Assembly: GCF_000974985.2 (NCBI RefSeq)
Contig: NZ_LAVA02000083.1
Location: forward strand, 1-64,000
Origin: Streptomyces mangrovisoli
GTDB taxonomy: Bacteria > Actinomycetota > Actinomycetes > Streptomycetales > Streptomycetaceae
Direction: 5' to 3'
Length of the DNA: 64,000 bases
The position numbers were made by a program, and so were the translations under genes. Below, in pieces: positions 43,002 to 51,266 of the stretch (the stretch's first letter is position 1; each line of letters opens with the position of its first letter). The notes beneath the pieces were generated by a model, which did no database searches, had not been told where the DNA came from, and was given only the letters and a program-made list of their open reading frames with translations.

Positions 43002-43214
43002 TCACGCCGTGCCGCGCTGGGCGAGCGTGTGGGCGACGAGGGCGTTCGCGTGGCCGTGTCCCAGGCCGTGCTCGGACTTGAGCCAGCCGACGAGTTCCAT
43101 GTGCCGGGTCAGCGGCGAGGCGTCGATCAGGTCGATCCACTCCGGGATCGGACGGCCGTACTTCTTCTCGATGGAGGGAAAGTAGGAGGCCGGGCCCTTC
43201 ACGGTGGCGGTCAT
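43002..43214 (-). CDS. Small DUF4287-type protein
   Basis: A 70-residue protein with the DUF4287 pattern: KGPASYFPSIEKKYGRPIPEWIDLI, then GWLKSEHGLGHGHANALVAH. Members are small cytoplasmic proteins of unknown role. The ATG has GAGGGG upstream at a long spacing. Codon use is normal, so the gene is real. Confidence 0.8.
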   Translation of the reverse strand: MTATVKGPASYFPSIEKKYGRPIPEWIDLIDASPLTRHMELVGWLKSEHGLGHGHANALVAHTLAQRGTA

Positions 43215-43497
43215 GTCGGCGATCCCCTCGTCGTCCGGCGTGGCGTCCGCCGGAGCCGCTTCGCCGCCACGTCCGGTCGGCCGCGGTGGCGCTGTCGAGG
43301 TGTTGACGGCCGGGAGCGCGCGAACTCATCGGCGTCCCGCGGGCGGGCGAATGTGACTCACGCCACATCATTCGGGCCGGGTGTGGACCGCGGTGTGGAA
43401 CCGCCGGAGCAGCGCGCCATGCCGCCGTTTGGCCGCGCCGGGCGGGCCGACGGCGGCGGCGGACCGCAAGCTGACAGGGCTCGCGGCTGACGTGCCC
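43215..43497. other. Intergenic region, no gene seen
   Basis: This spacer lies upstream of the divergent DUF4287-type gene and secreted-peptide gene. Short arginine-rich frames are without credible starts. No structured element was recognised. Confidence 0.4.
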
Positions 43498-43526
43498 CTG
43501 ACGGCATCGGCGGCGGGCACCCTACT
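43498..43526 (+). promoter_or_regulatory. Possible promoter of the small secreted protein gene
   Basis: CTGACG (43498-43503), 17 bases, CCTACT (43521-43526), about 70 bases before the ATG at 43598. It is a moderate match to the vegetative consensus; a second CTGACG lies slightly upstream. Confidence 0.3.
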
Positions 43527-43597
43527 CGACCGGCATGGATGCCGTCCGGCCCCCGGGCGGCGACCGTCGGTCCGCACCGAACCGAAAGGGTTGTCGC

Positions 43598-43801
43598 ATG
43601 CGCTTCGTCCGTACCGGGTTCGCCGCCCTCGCCACCACCGCCATCGTCCTGGGGACGGCCGGCGCCGCGAGCGCCGACGTGACCGTCACCGTCTCCGACA
43701 CGCCGGCCACGTACAACATCGTCTTCGGCGACTGGAACCAGATCGCCGGGGACGACGTGTTCAACGCGGGCCAGAACAACACGGTCGGCTCGAACAACTG
43801 A
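43598..43801 (+). CDS. Small secreted Asn/Gly-rich protein
   Basis: A 67-residue precursor with a clear signal peptide (1-25, cleavage after ASA) and a mature peptide of only 42 residues, rich in Val, Thr, Asn, Asp and Gly (VTVTVSDTPATYNIVFGDW, then a NQNNTVGSNN-like end). No cysteine is present. The composition suggests a beta or amyloid-like peptide, comparable with but distinct from chaplins, which carry a different motif. The ATG follows AAAGG by eight bases. Function unknown. Confidence 0.75.
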   Translation: MRFVRTGFAALATTAIVLGTAGAASADVTVTVSDTPATYNIVFGDWNQIAGDDVFNAGQNNTVGSNN

Positions 43802-43956
43802 CGCACCGGCACGGTCACGACGGCGGGGCCGCCCGATCGCGGGGCGCCCCGCCGTCGTCCGTCACTAACTCGGTGGGGTGAACCTCTCCCCGTGCCACCG
43901 CAGTTGCCCGCGACCTGGTGATTCGAGCCGCCGGATCGGCACTAGGCTCCGGGCCC

Positions 43957-44748
43957 ATGTCGCTCTGGCTGCTCAACCACTTCAGCACCTCGACGCTGGC
44001 CGTCGTCACCGTCGGCGGTACGGTCCTGCTGGCCATCGCCGGCAGCGTGCTGATGCGCCGCACATACCCCTCGCTGTCCGGCGGGGAGCACAACGACATG
44101 GTCGGCGTGACGCTGGGGATGTTCGGTGCCATCTACGGGATCATTCTCGCGTTCGTGATCGTCACCCTCTGGACGCAACTGGAGGACACCCAGACCATCG
44201 TGGCCTCCGAGGCCACCGACGCGGCGCTCATCACCCGTGACGCCGCCGCGTTCCCCGCGACGGTCCGGGACCGTCTCGACTCCGCCATGAGCGGCTATGT
44301 CCATGCGGTCGTCGAGGACCAGTGGCCCCGGATGCGCGCGGGCCATCCCAGCTACGGGGCCACGGAGACACATCTCAGGGCGGCCTTCCAGGTGCTCCAG
44401 ACGTACGACCCGAAGAGCGAGCGGGAGCAGGTCTTCTACGAGCAGACCGTCGGCCATCTCGACGACGTGGCCTCCCAGCGCCGCGCCCGCATCACCATGG
44501 CGCGTCAGGAACTTCCGCCGCTGCTGAAGGCGTTGGCCATCGGCGGGGCGCTGGTCCTGGTGCCGCTCACGTTCCTCTTCGGCATGCGCAAGCTGCGGGT
44601 GCAGATCCTGTTCGTCGCCTCGGTCGCCGGGCTCGTCGGATTCAGCCTGCTCCTGGTCTTCGTCCTGGACCGGCCCTTCTCCGGAGACCTCAGCGTCAGC
44701 CCCGCCCCCTACCGCGAGGGCGCCCTCGCCCAGTACTGGACGCGCTGA
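43957..44748 (+). CDS. DUF4239-like membrane protein
   Basis: A 263-residue protein with two helices near the N-terminus (about 10-32, 50-72), a soluble loop of about 120 residues with coiled-coil character, and two helices near the C-terminus (about 185-205, 212-235). This fits the DUF4239 (bestrophin-like) pattern: GGEHNDMVGVTLGMFGAIYGIILAFVIVTLW and RARITMARQELPPLLKALAIGG. Function unknown; an ion-channel-like role has been suggested for relatives. It converges with the GH92 gene across a strong hairpin. Confidence 0.8.
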   Translation: MSLWLLNHFSTSTLAVVTVGGTVLLAIAGSVLMRRTYPSLSGGEHNDMVGVTLGMFGAIYGIILAFVIVTLWTQLEDTQTIVASEATDAALITRDAAAFPATVRDRLDSAMSGYVHAVVEDQWPRMRAGHPSYGATETHLRAAFQVLQTYDPKSEREQVFYEQTVGHLDDVASQRRARITMARQELPPLLKALAIGGALVLVPLTFLFGMRKLRVQILFVASVAGLVGFSLLLVFVLDRPFSGDLSVSPAPYREGALAQYWTR

Positions 44749-44779
44749 CCGGCCCCGGGCCTTCGCGCCCGGACGGGGC

Positions 44780-44823
44780 GGCGCGCGCGGTGCGGCCCAC
44801 TGGCCGGGCCGCACCGGCGCGCC
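44780..44823. terminator. Strong bidirectional terminator hairpin
   Basis: GGTGCGGCCC (44789-44798) pairs perfectly with GGGCCGCACC (44806-44815) over a seven-base loop, and outer GGCGCGC/GCGCGCC arms extend the stem with a two-base bulge. It lies between the convergent DUF4239-like and GH92 genes. Confidence 0.75.
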
Positions 44824-44832
44824 TGAGGCGGG

Positions 44833-47694
44833 TCAGCTGGGCAGGGTCCACTTCTGGGCGTTGCTGCTGTTGCAGGTGTAGAGCTGGAGCTGGGTGGCTG
44901 TCGTCGTCGTGGAGTTGGGGTCGTCCAGGCAGAGCCCGGAGTGCGTGTTGACCAGCGAGTTGTTGGTCCCTGAGGTCCACTGCTGGGCGCCGGTGCCGTT
45001 GCAGGTCCACAGCTGCACGTGGGTGCCGTTGGTGGTGCCGCTGTTGGCGGCGTCCAGGCATTTGCCGAGGGCGCGGACCGTGCCGTCCGAGGCGATCGTC
45101 CAGTCCTGCGCGTAGGTGCCGTTGCAGGTGTAGAGCTGGGCGTGCGTGCCGTCGGACGTGCCGGAGTCGGCGACGTCGACGCACAGCGTGGACGAGACGC
45201 CCGAGACGACGGGCCCGACCTTCGGCTTGGCGGGGGCGCTGAGACTTCCGCCGTAGGACGGGGGCGCCTGGTTCGCCGCCGATGCCCAGGAGGTGTTGGC
45301 CGTGGTGCCGAGGGTGTAGGTGAGGGTGCCGCCGTCGGTGAGCGCGGTGGTCGGGGCATAGGCGTTGTTCCAGGCGGAGCCGTTGAACGTGGCCGACTGG
45401 ACGTACGGGGCGTTGTTCGCCGCGCCGTTGCCGTTCACGGTCAGGGTGTTGCCGGACGGCAGGGTGAGCGTGGCCTGGGTGAACACGGGTGAGCCGAGGG
45501 CCAGGTCCGAAGTGCCGGGCGTCATCGGGTACATGCCGAGCGCGGAGAAGACGTACCAGGCGCTCATCGCGCCGAGGTCGTCGTTGCCGTCGGCCAGCCC
45601 GCCGGGGGTGTTGGCCCAGATGCTGTTCTGGATGGACCGCACGGTGGCCTGCGTCTTGTACGGCTGCCCGGTGTAGTCGTATTCCCAGGGCAGTTCGATG
45701 CTGGGCTCGTTGCCCACCCAGGCGTAGCCGCGGTCCCCGGTGTAGCTGCGCAGCACGGTGTCCAGGTAGTCGTTCATCGCCTTGTTGCCGCCCTTGGCGG
45801 TGGCCAGACCGGCCACGTCGAACGGCACCATGCCCGTGTAGATCCACGAGTCCGCTTCCACCATGTCGGTGCCGCTGGTGGGGTCGAAACCGCCGGTCCA
45901 CGAGCCGTCGGCGTTACGGGGCTGGACGAAACCGGACGCCGGGTTCAGGACGTTGCGCCAGTCCTGCGCGCGATCGGTGTACGTCTTCTGGGTCGCGCTG
46001 TCGCCGAGCGCCCCGGCGAACGAGGCGAGGGCGAAGTCGGCGGTGTCGTACTCCAGGGTGGTGGCCACGGGGCCGTAGAAGTTGCAGCAGCCGTAACTGC
46101 CGTCGTGCGGCAGATAGCCCGGCGAGCCGAGGTAGTTGAGCCCCGGGCGGTTGTTGTTGGTCTTGCTCGCCTCGGCGATCATGTCCTTGAGCGCGGTGGC
46201 GGTGTCGAAGTCGCGGGCCCCGAAGGCGTAGTAGTCGGCGATGATGGCGTCGGCGGGGTCGCCGACCATGACGTACGACTCGCCGTTGTTCTCGGACCAC
46301 TTGGGGAACTGGCCGGTCTGCGTGTAGTCGTCGACCATCGACTGGGCGGTGTCCGAGGCCACCTGCGGCGCGATGAGCGCCTCCAGTTGGGCCTGCGAGC
46401 GGTAGATGTCCCAGCCGGAGTAGTTGGCGTACACCGCCGAGTGGCCGGAGTCGACGCTGTGCACGGTGCCGTCGAACCCGGGGTAGCGGCCGTCGCTGTC
46501 GCTGATGACGTTCGGGTGCAGCAGCGAGTGGTAGAGCGCCGTGTAGAACTGGGTCTGCTGGTCGGTGGTGCCGCCGGTGATCTGCGCCCGGCCGAGGAGC
46601 TTGTTCCACGCGGCCTTGGCGGCGTCGCGGGTGGTGTCGTAGCCCCAACCGGAGTTCTCGGCGGTGCGGTTGGCGACCGCGTTCGCCACCGACACGTAGG
46701 AGATGCCGACCTTGGCCTGGACGACGGGGTTGGAGGTCGTGTCGAAGGTGACGTAGCCGTTGTTGGCCGCCGCGTCCGGGGCCGCGCTCGGCGTCTTCGA
46801 CGCCTGCGCCTTGGGCTCCGCGCCGTGCAGCCGCGGCTTGTTGGCGGGCTCGGCCGCGTTCTTCGAGGCCGGCGCCGGGGTGGACGGGGCCTTGGCCGCG
46901 GGGACGGCCGCGGTGCCCTGGGTGCTGAACGAACGGTCGAAGACCATGTCGAAGTAGACGGTGTAGGTGTTGCCCGCGCCGCAGAAGTGCCCGCTGGTGA
47001 CCTGTCCGCTCACCTCGGTGCTCGACACTTTGGTGAACTGGGTGTTGGAGGCCGAGTTCTGACTGCCGGTCAGCTTGAAGATCAGGTTGGACTGCGTGCT
47101 GGACGGGAACGTGAAGCGGGCCATGCCGCTGCGGGTCGTGGCCGTCAGCTCGGTGGTCACGCCGTTGTTCAGGGCGACCTTGTAGGAGCCCGCGTAGGCG
47201 GACTCGTTGCCGTGCGAGAAGGCGTCCGTCGCACCGGTGTTGACGGCGCCGACCGTGGGCAGCACGGGCACGTCACCGGCCGCCCCGCAGCCGGGGCCCG
47301 CGATGTGGGTCAGGCTGAACCCGGTGATCGAGGAGTCGTTGTACTCGTAGCCGCCGCCGTCCGGACGCGAGGGGGTGTCCGGACTCCACTGGACCATCCC
47401 GAACGGGACGTCCGCGCCGGGGAAGTCGTCCGCCGCGTTCGACGTACCGAGGAAGGGGTTGACCAGGGAGGCGGGGTCCGAGACGGCCGCGGCGCGCGCC
47501 GCGCCCGCGCCCGCCGCACCGGCCGGTGCGGCCTGGGCCGGGAACGCGGCGACGCAGGCCAGCGCCGTACCGATGCCCAGCGCCGCGGTGAGCAGGCGTC
47601 CTCTTCTTCGGCCGGGGCGGCCGGGGCGGCCGGGGCTGCCTGGGAGGCCACGGCCGGTCGGTGGTCTGGTCGTGGGCATGACAAAGCGATCCAT
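44833..47694 (-). CDS. Secreted GH92 alpha-mannosidase-like glycosidase with ricin-type lectin domain
   Basis: A 953-residue exported enzyme. An N-terminal Arg/Gly/Pro-rich segment with Tat or Sec character ends near AQAAPA. The catalytic part (about 65-840) is glycoside hydrolase family 92: PFLGTSNAADDFPGADVPFGM, the FSLTHIAGPGC region and YPMTPGTSDLALGSP near the end. A C-terminal beta-trefoil lectin domain (about 850-953) has three QxW repeats (AQDW, AQQW, AQKW). GH92 enzymes remove alpha-mannose in a calcium-dependent way; the lectin anchors the enzyme on glycan. GGAAGGA precedes the ATG at 47694. A Lys/Pro/Ala insert (about 280-310) interrupts the N-terminal beta-sandwich. Confidence 0.93.
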   Translation of the reverse strand: MDRFVMPTTRPPTGRGLPGSPGRPGRPGRRRGRLLTAALGIGTALACVAAFPAQAAPAGAAGAGAARAAAVSDPASLVNPFLGTSNAADDFPGADVPFGMVQWSPDTPSRPDGGGYEYNDSSITGFSLTHIAGPGCGAAGDVPVLPTVGAVNTGATDAFSHGNESAYAGSYKVALNNGVTTELTATTRSGMARFTFPSSTQSNLIFKLTGSQNSASNTQFTKVSSTEVSGQVTSGHFCGAGNTYTVYFDMVFDRSFSTQGTAAVPAAKAPSTPAPASKNAAEPANKPRLHGAEPKAQASKTPSAAPDAAANNGYVTFDTTSNPVVQAKVGISYVSVANAVANRTAENSGWGYDTTRDAAKAAWNKLLGRAQITGGTTDQQTQFYTALYHSLLHPNVISDSDGRYPGFDGTVHSVDSGHSAVYANYSGWDIYRSQAQLEALIAPQVASDTAQSMVDDYTQTGQFPKWSENNGESYVMVGDPADAIIADYYAFGARDFDTATALKDMIAEASKTNNNRPGLNYLGSPGYLPHDGSYGCCNFYGPVATTLEYDTADFALASFAGALGDSATQKTYTDRAQDWRNVLNPASGFVQPRNADGSWTGGFDPTSGTDMVEADSWIYTGMVPFDVAGLATAKGGNKAMNDYLDTVLRSYTGDRGYAWVGNEPSIELPWEYDYTGQPYKTQATVRSIQNSIWANTPGGLADGNDDLGAMSAWYVFSALGMYPMTPGTSDLALGSPVFTQATLTLPSGNTLTVNGNGAANNAPYVQSATFNGSAWNNAYAPTTALTDGGTLTYTLGTTANTSWASAANQAPPSYGGSLSAPAKPKVGPVVSGVSSTLCVDVADSGTSDGTHAQLYTCNGTYAQDWTIASDGTVRALGKCLDAANSGTTNGTHVQLWTCNGTGAQQWTSGTNNSLVNTHSGLCLDDPNSTTTTATQLQLYTCNSSNAQKWTLPS

Positions 47695-47842
47695 GTGCGT
47701 GTCCTTCCGGGTTCGCAGGGGGGTGCCGGCGGGAGAGGGGCGTACCGGCTGCGACGTCCGTGCCGCACGGCGCGCGGTCAGTGAGGGGGTGACATCGTTG
47801 TCAGGGCGGGGGTTCGTGCGGTGGTGCGGACGCGCGGTGCAT

Positions 47843-47877
47843 CCATGGAAGCTAGCCATGGCCCGCTGAGGCGTCAA
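47843..47877 (-). promoter_or_regulatory. Promoter and CCATGG operator of the GH92 gene
   Basis: On the minus strand TTGACG (47877-47872), 17 bases, TAGCTT (47854-47849) fits a housekeeping promoter, about 155 bases before the ATG. CCATGG occurs on both sides of the -10 (47843-47848 and 47856-47861), giving a symmetric site around it. A repressor may act here. The rest of the 47695-48029 gap shows no gene. Confidence 0.5.
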
Positions 47878-48029
47878 TGGCCCGTGCGTAGGCTTGAGTC
47901 ACTTCTGACCCGGGGCGGGTGCGACGGGGGATCCGCCGTCATGACACACCGTCAACACCGACGATCGCCGCCGGAGTGTGCCTATCGTGGCTTGCTGCCG
48001 CGTACCACCGACCCCAAGGGATGCAAGGA

Positions 48030-49238
48030 ATGGCGAAGTCCCACCAGGTCCCGGTCGGCTCCGGCCGTCCGTGGTACGTCGTCGCGGCGGTCGTGTTCGC
48101 GGTGGGCATGGCCGGCACGACGCTGCCGACCCCGCTCTACGGGCTGTACCGCGAGGAGATCGGCTTCTCCCAGTTCATGATCACGGTGATCTTCGCGGTC
48201 TACGCGATCGGCGTCATCACCGCGCTGCTGCTGGCGGGCAACTTCTCCGACGTGCTCGGCCGCCGCCCGGTGATCTTCGCCGCGCTCGTGCTGTCGATGC
48301 TCTCCGCGGTCTGCTTCGTCTTCGAGGACGGGCTGCCCCTGCTGTTCGTGGGGCGCCTGCTGTCCGGGTTCGCGGCGGGGCTGCTCAGCGGCGCCGCCAC
48401 CGCCGCCGTCACCGAACTGGCCGAACCCGCCAAGCGGCAGCGGGCCGCCTTCACCGCCACCGCCGCCAACATGGGCGGCCTGGGCTGCGGGCCGCTGCTG
48501 TCCGGAGTCCTCGCCGAATACGCCCCCTACCCCCTGCGACTGCCCTACCTCGTGCACCTCGGGCTGCTGGCCGGGTGCGTGGTCCTGGTCGCGATCCTGC
48601 CGGAGTCGGTCGAGCGCCCGGTGCCCCGGCCGCCGCTGCGTCCGCAGGGCATGGTCGTACCGGCGCGCGCCCGCGCGGTGTTCGTGCCCGCCGCGCTGGC
48701 CTCCTTCGCCGGCTTCTCGGTGCTGGGCCTCTTCACGGCCGTGGCACCGTCGTTCGCCGCGGAGTACCTGGGCGTGGACAACCTCGCCGCGGTGGGCGTG
48801 ATGGTGCTCGTCGTGTTCCTGGCCTCCACCGCCGGACAGCTGCTCATGGAGCGGGTCGGACCGGTCCGGGCCCTGCCGCTCGGCTGCGCGGTGCTGGTCG
48901 TCGGCCTGGTCCTGATCGGCTGCGCGCTGCTGGCGGAGTCCCTGGAGGTGCTGATCGCGGGCGCGGTCGTGGCCGGCATCGGGCAGGGCCTGTCCTTCCG
49001 CGCCTCGGTCGCCGAGGTCGCCCGCGTCGCGCCGGAGCGGCAGCGGGGCGCGACGATCTCCGCGCTCTTCGTCGCCGCCTACGTCGGCATCTCCATCCCC
49101 GTCGTCGGCGTCGGCGCCCTCGGCGCGGCCCTCGGCCTGCGCACCGCGGGCATCGTCTTCGTCGGCTGCGTGATCGTCGTGTCGACGGCGGTCGGACTCC
49201 ACCTGGCCCGCCGTCCGGCTCCCGCGGAAGCCACCTGA
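48030..49238 (+). CDS. MFS transporter
   Basis: A 402-residue 12-helix major facilitator, similar to drug and sugar efflux carriers. The loop 2-3 motif is LLAGNFSDVLGRRPVIF. The ATG at 48030 is chosen with AAGGG nine bases upstream; the longer frame to 47919 runs through non-coding sequence and a second ATG at 48021 is possible. It is divergent from the GH92 gene but with 335 bases between, so a functional link is not implied. Confidence 0.88.
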   Translation: MAKSHQVPVGSGRPWYVVAAVVFAVGMAGTTLPTPLYGLYREEIGFSQFMITVIFAVYAIGVITALLLAGNFSDVLGRRPVIFAALVLSMLSAVCFVFEDGLPLLFVGRLLSGFAAGLLSGAATAAVTELAEPAKRQRAAFTATAANMGGLGCGPLLSGVLAEYAPYPLRLPYLVHLGLLAGCVVLVAILPESVERPVPRPPLRPQGMVVPARARAVFVPAALASFAGFSVLGLFTAVAPSFAAEYLGVDNLAAVGVMVLVVFLASTAGQLLMERVGPVRALPLGCAVLVVGLVLIGCALLAESLEVLIAGAVVAGIGQGLSFRASVAEVARVAPERQRGATISALFVAAYVGISIPVVGVGALGAALGLRTAGIVFVGCVIVVSTAVGLHLARRPAPAEAT

Positions 49239-49254
49239 TGCAGCTCGGTGGTAG

Positions 49255-49405
49255 CGGCCTGACTCCCCTCGGATGGAAGCGGTCTGACTCCCCCCGGGTG
49301 CAAGCGGCCTGATTCCGTCGGCCGCAGGCACCGGATTCCGTCGGCCGCGAACCGCTGATCCCGTCGGCCGGAACGGGCCTGATCCCGTCAGCCGGGGCGT
49401 CGGGA
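49255..49405. repeat. Six degenerate 23-25 bp repeats downstream of an MFS gene
   Basis: Units built on GGCCTGA(T/C)(T/C)CCGTCGGCCG start just after the stop of the MFS gene, with the shared GA at 49261, 49286, 49311, 49334, 49357 and 49381. A GGAGCCGGGCACCC pair follows to about 49440. Confidence 0.75.
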
Positions 49406-49603
49406 CCTGGGTGCCCGGCTCCCGGGTGCCCGGCTCCGGCCAACGGGGTGCTCGCTCAGGTGCAGGCCCGTGACGGTGACGCTCGTGCCGCTGCCCTTGT
49501 CGTCGACCGAGGCTGATCAGGTCTCGCTCTCCGCCGAGGCGCCGGTCGTCACGCCGAGCACCAGCGCCGCGGCGCCCGCACTCGTGATCATGACGTTTCT
49601 CAT
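49388..49603 (-). pseudogene. Possible broken small secreted-protein gene
   Basis: From ATG 49603 a 28-codon frame encodes a near-perfect signal peptide (MRNVMITSAGAAALVLGV, then TTGASAESET) and then meets TGA at 49519-49517. Past this stop the same frame continues for 42 codons with secreted-protein-like composition (SASVDDKGSGTSVTVTGLHL) and runs into the repeat array, ending at 49388. This looks like a nonsense-mutated gene of a 60-70 residue exported protein whose 3' end was changed by repeats. The ribosome site is weak. A chance frame is possible. Confidence 0.4.
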
Positions 49604-49739
49604 CGCACGTGAACGCGGGGTCGACCCCTGGCTCAGTTCCGGCGATGCGTACGACCGCGGCATCGCGGTCCGCGGTCGGGGTCGCAAAGATCTTCCGTCC
49701 GTCTGTCACATCCTCGTGAGCCGCTCCGTCAGTGCAGTG

Positions 49740-49752
49740 ATCGCAGCGATCG
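49740..49752 (+). promoter_or_regulatory. GATCGC-A-GCGATC palindrome before an AhpD-like gene
   Basis: A 13-bp perfect palindrome lies within a short CAGTGATCGCAGCGATC repeat tract, about 40 bases before the ATG at 49792. It is a candidate operator. Confidence 0.35.
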
Positions 49753-49791
49753 CAGTGATCGCCGAACAGGCCGATACGAAGGAGCGCAGTC

Positions 49792-50280
49792 ATGACGAAG
49801 ACCTCGATCTCGCGGATGCCGAACCCGGGTGAACTCGTGCCGGAGCTGAGTGACATCAGCGCCGCGCTGTTCAGGGCCACGGGCAACCGCTCGGTGCCGC
49901 GCACCACGATCAACCTCGTCCATCTGCGGGCCGGGCAGATCGTCGGCAACACCTACCTGACGATCCTGAACACCGGGTTCCTGCGGAAGTCGGGGGAGTC
50001 GGAGGAGCGGATCACCGCCGTCTCGTCGTGGCAGGACGCGCCGTATTTCACGGACGCCGAACGCGCCGCCCTCGCCCTGGTGGAGGCCACCCTCCAGCCC
50101 GCGCCGCACGGCAAGGAGCGCGTCCCCGACGAGCTCTACGCCGAGGCGGCCCGGCACTACGACGAGAAGGCGATGGCCACGCTCACCATCGCGATCGGCC
50201 AGATCAACTTCTTCATCGCCCTGGCCGTCATCGGCAAGCCGCAGCCGGTCACTTCGCTCACGGACCAGCAGTGGGACTGA
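49792..50280 (+). CDS. AhpD-like (CMD superfamily) protein lacking the CxxC-H active site
   Basis: A 162-residue protein clearly aligned with the CMD-family protein at 24253 (VALRVSQINGCAVCIDMH in that one). Here the equivalent stretch is VHLRAGQIVGNTYLTILN, so both cysteines and the histidine are replaced (C to N, C to L, H to N). The flanking pattern (TDAERAALALVEA, HYDEKAMATLTIAIGQINFF) is kept. Redox activity must be lost; a structural, binding or regulatory role is likely. AAGGAG precedes the ATG by eight bases. Confidence 0.85.
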   Translation: MTKTSISRMPNPGELVPELSDISAALFRATGNRSVPRTTINLVHLRAGQIVGNTYLTILNTGFLRKSGESEERITAVSSWQDAPYFTDAERAALALVEATLQPAPHGKERVPDELYAEAARHYDEKAMATLTIAIGQINFFIALAVIGKPQPVTSLTDQQWD

Positions 50281-50308
50281 GCGGAGCCCGCCGAGCCCGC
50301 GGGTCGGC

Positions 50309-51133
50309 TCAGTACCGGCTCCTGAACAGGGCGCGCTCGGCCGGAGAATCGCCCGTCGTGGCCGCCTGCGCCAACCGGTTCGCGAAGCGGTCGTAGGCGG
50401 CGTACTCCTGCGGCGACAGATCGAGGCGACGGCCCGCGCCCGTGCCCGCTCCCTCGTCCGCGCCCGCTCCCTCGTCCGCGCCCTCGCCGAGACGGGCGGG
50501 GGCGAGGGCGGCGGCCAGGAGATCGGCGTCCTCGTCGGGGGCCAGGGTCAGGACGGCCAGCGTCCGGTCGAGGGTGCCGACGTAGTCGGCGGGCCCCGGG
50601 AGGTGCTGCATCTGCGGCCGTCCGTCCGGGAGTTGGGTGACGGCGTACGACGGCCGGACCTTCGCGGCGCCGCGCACGGCCCGGCGGAGGCGGTCCAGGG
50701 TCCGCAGGTCCCGCTCCTCCACGGCGACGGGGTGGAGCGGAACCAGGCGCCTGCCGCTCGGGGCGCGCAGCCTGCTGCCGTGGGCGGGGTCCTGGTCGGT
50801 GCCGTACAGGAACCGGCGACTGCGCAAGGGGGCCGGGAACGCGCGGTGGACGGCGCTCCACGCGTCCAGGGCGCCCGGGGCGTCCAGCCCGGTGAGGCCG
50901 TCCAGGCCCGGCGGCCAGGCCGGTGCGATGTTCTCGGCCACGCCGTTCCGCCGCGCCGCCCAGGCCGCGTGGTACGGCGCGAGGAGAAGGTCGGCGGTCA
51001 TGTAGAAGTCGTGCAGCCACTGGGGGTCCTGCGGGACCAGGCGGACCGGCGGGATCGGGGAGACCCGGGGGACCGGGGAGGCCGGGGAGACCGGGGAGGC
51101 CTGACGGGCCGGGCGGGGGAGCGCGGTGGGCAT
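50309..51133 (-). CDS. Hypothetical protein with repetitive N- and C-terminal segments
   Basis: A 274-residue soluble protein of no recognised family. The first 35 residues are Pro/Ser/Val repeats (SPVSPASPVPRVSPIPPV) and a second repeat near residue 230 reads GADEGAGADEGAG. The middle part (about 45-220) looks globular (WLHDFYMTADLLLAPYHAAW, DRTLAVLTLAPDEDADLLAAAL). The ATG at 51133 follows GAGGA by six bases. It lies downstream of the TetR gene on the same strand, with a TCGAC palindrome region between them (51210-51255) that may contain its promoter. Confidence 0.7.
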   Translation of the reverse strand: MPTALPRPARQASPVSPASPVPRVSPIPPVRLVPQDPQWLHDFYMTADLLLAPYHAAWAARRNGVAENIAPAWPPGLDGLTGLDAPGALDAWSAVHRAFPAPLRSRRFLYGTDQDPAHGSRLRAPSGRRLVPLHPVAVEERDLRTLDRLRRAVRGAAKVRPSYAVTQLPDGRPQMQHLPGPADYVGTLDRTLAVLTLAPDEDADLLAAALAPARLGEGADEGAGADEGAGTGAGRRLDLSPQEYAAYDRFANRLAQAATTGDSPAERALFRSRY

Positions 51134-51214
51134 CTGAGTTCCTCGGATCTGCTCGACGTCCGCTCGACGGAAAGCCGTCGCCGACCCGGCGGATCCGGGC
51201 GACTCTCGCAGCAT

Positions 51215-51262
51215 ATCGTCAACTCGACGTTAAATGGCGTCGATTCGACGAAAATCAAGGGT
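51215..51262 (-). promoter_or_regulatory. Palindrome-rich promoter region of the hypothetical gene
   Basis: GTCGA-T-TCGAC and AAC-TCGAC-GTT are close together, and TTAAAT provides A+T-rich sequence between them. A TetR-like repressor could act here. The site is upstream of the gene at 51133 and just past the TetR stop at 51267. Confidence 0.35.
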
Positions 51263-51266
51263 CGAG

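Noticed and set aside
43002..43214. Antitoxin or toxin gene
   Set aside because: The 70-residue protein matches the DUF4287 pattern and has no partner gene in toxin-antitoxin layout.
43381..43881. 166-codon frame over the small secreted-protein gene
   Set aside because: It is in another frame of the secreted-protein gene, with shadow-like Arg/His-rich sequence after codon 70.
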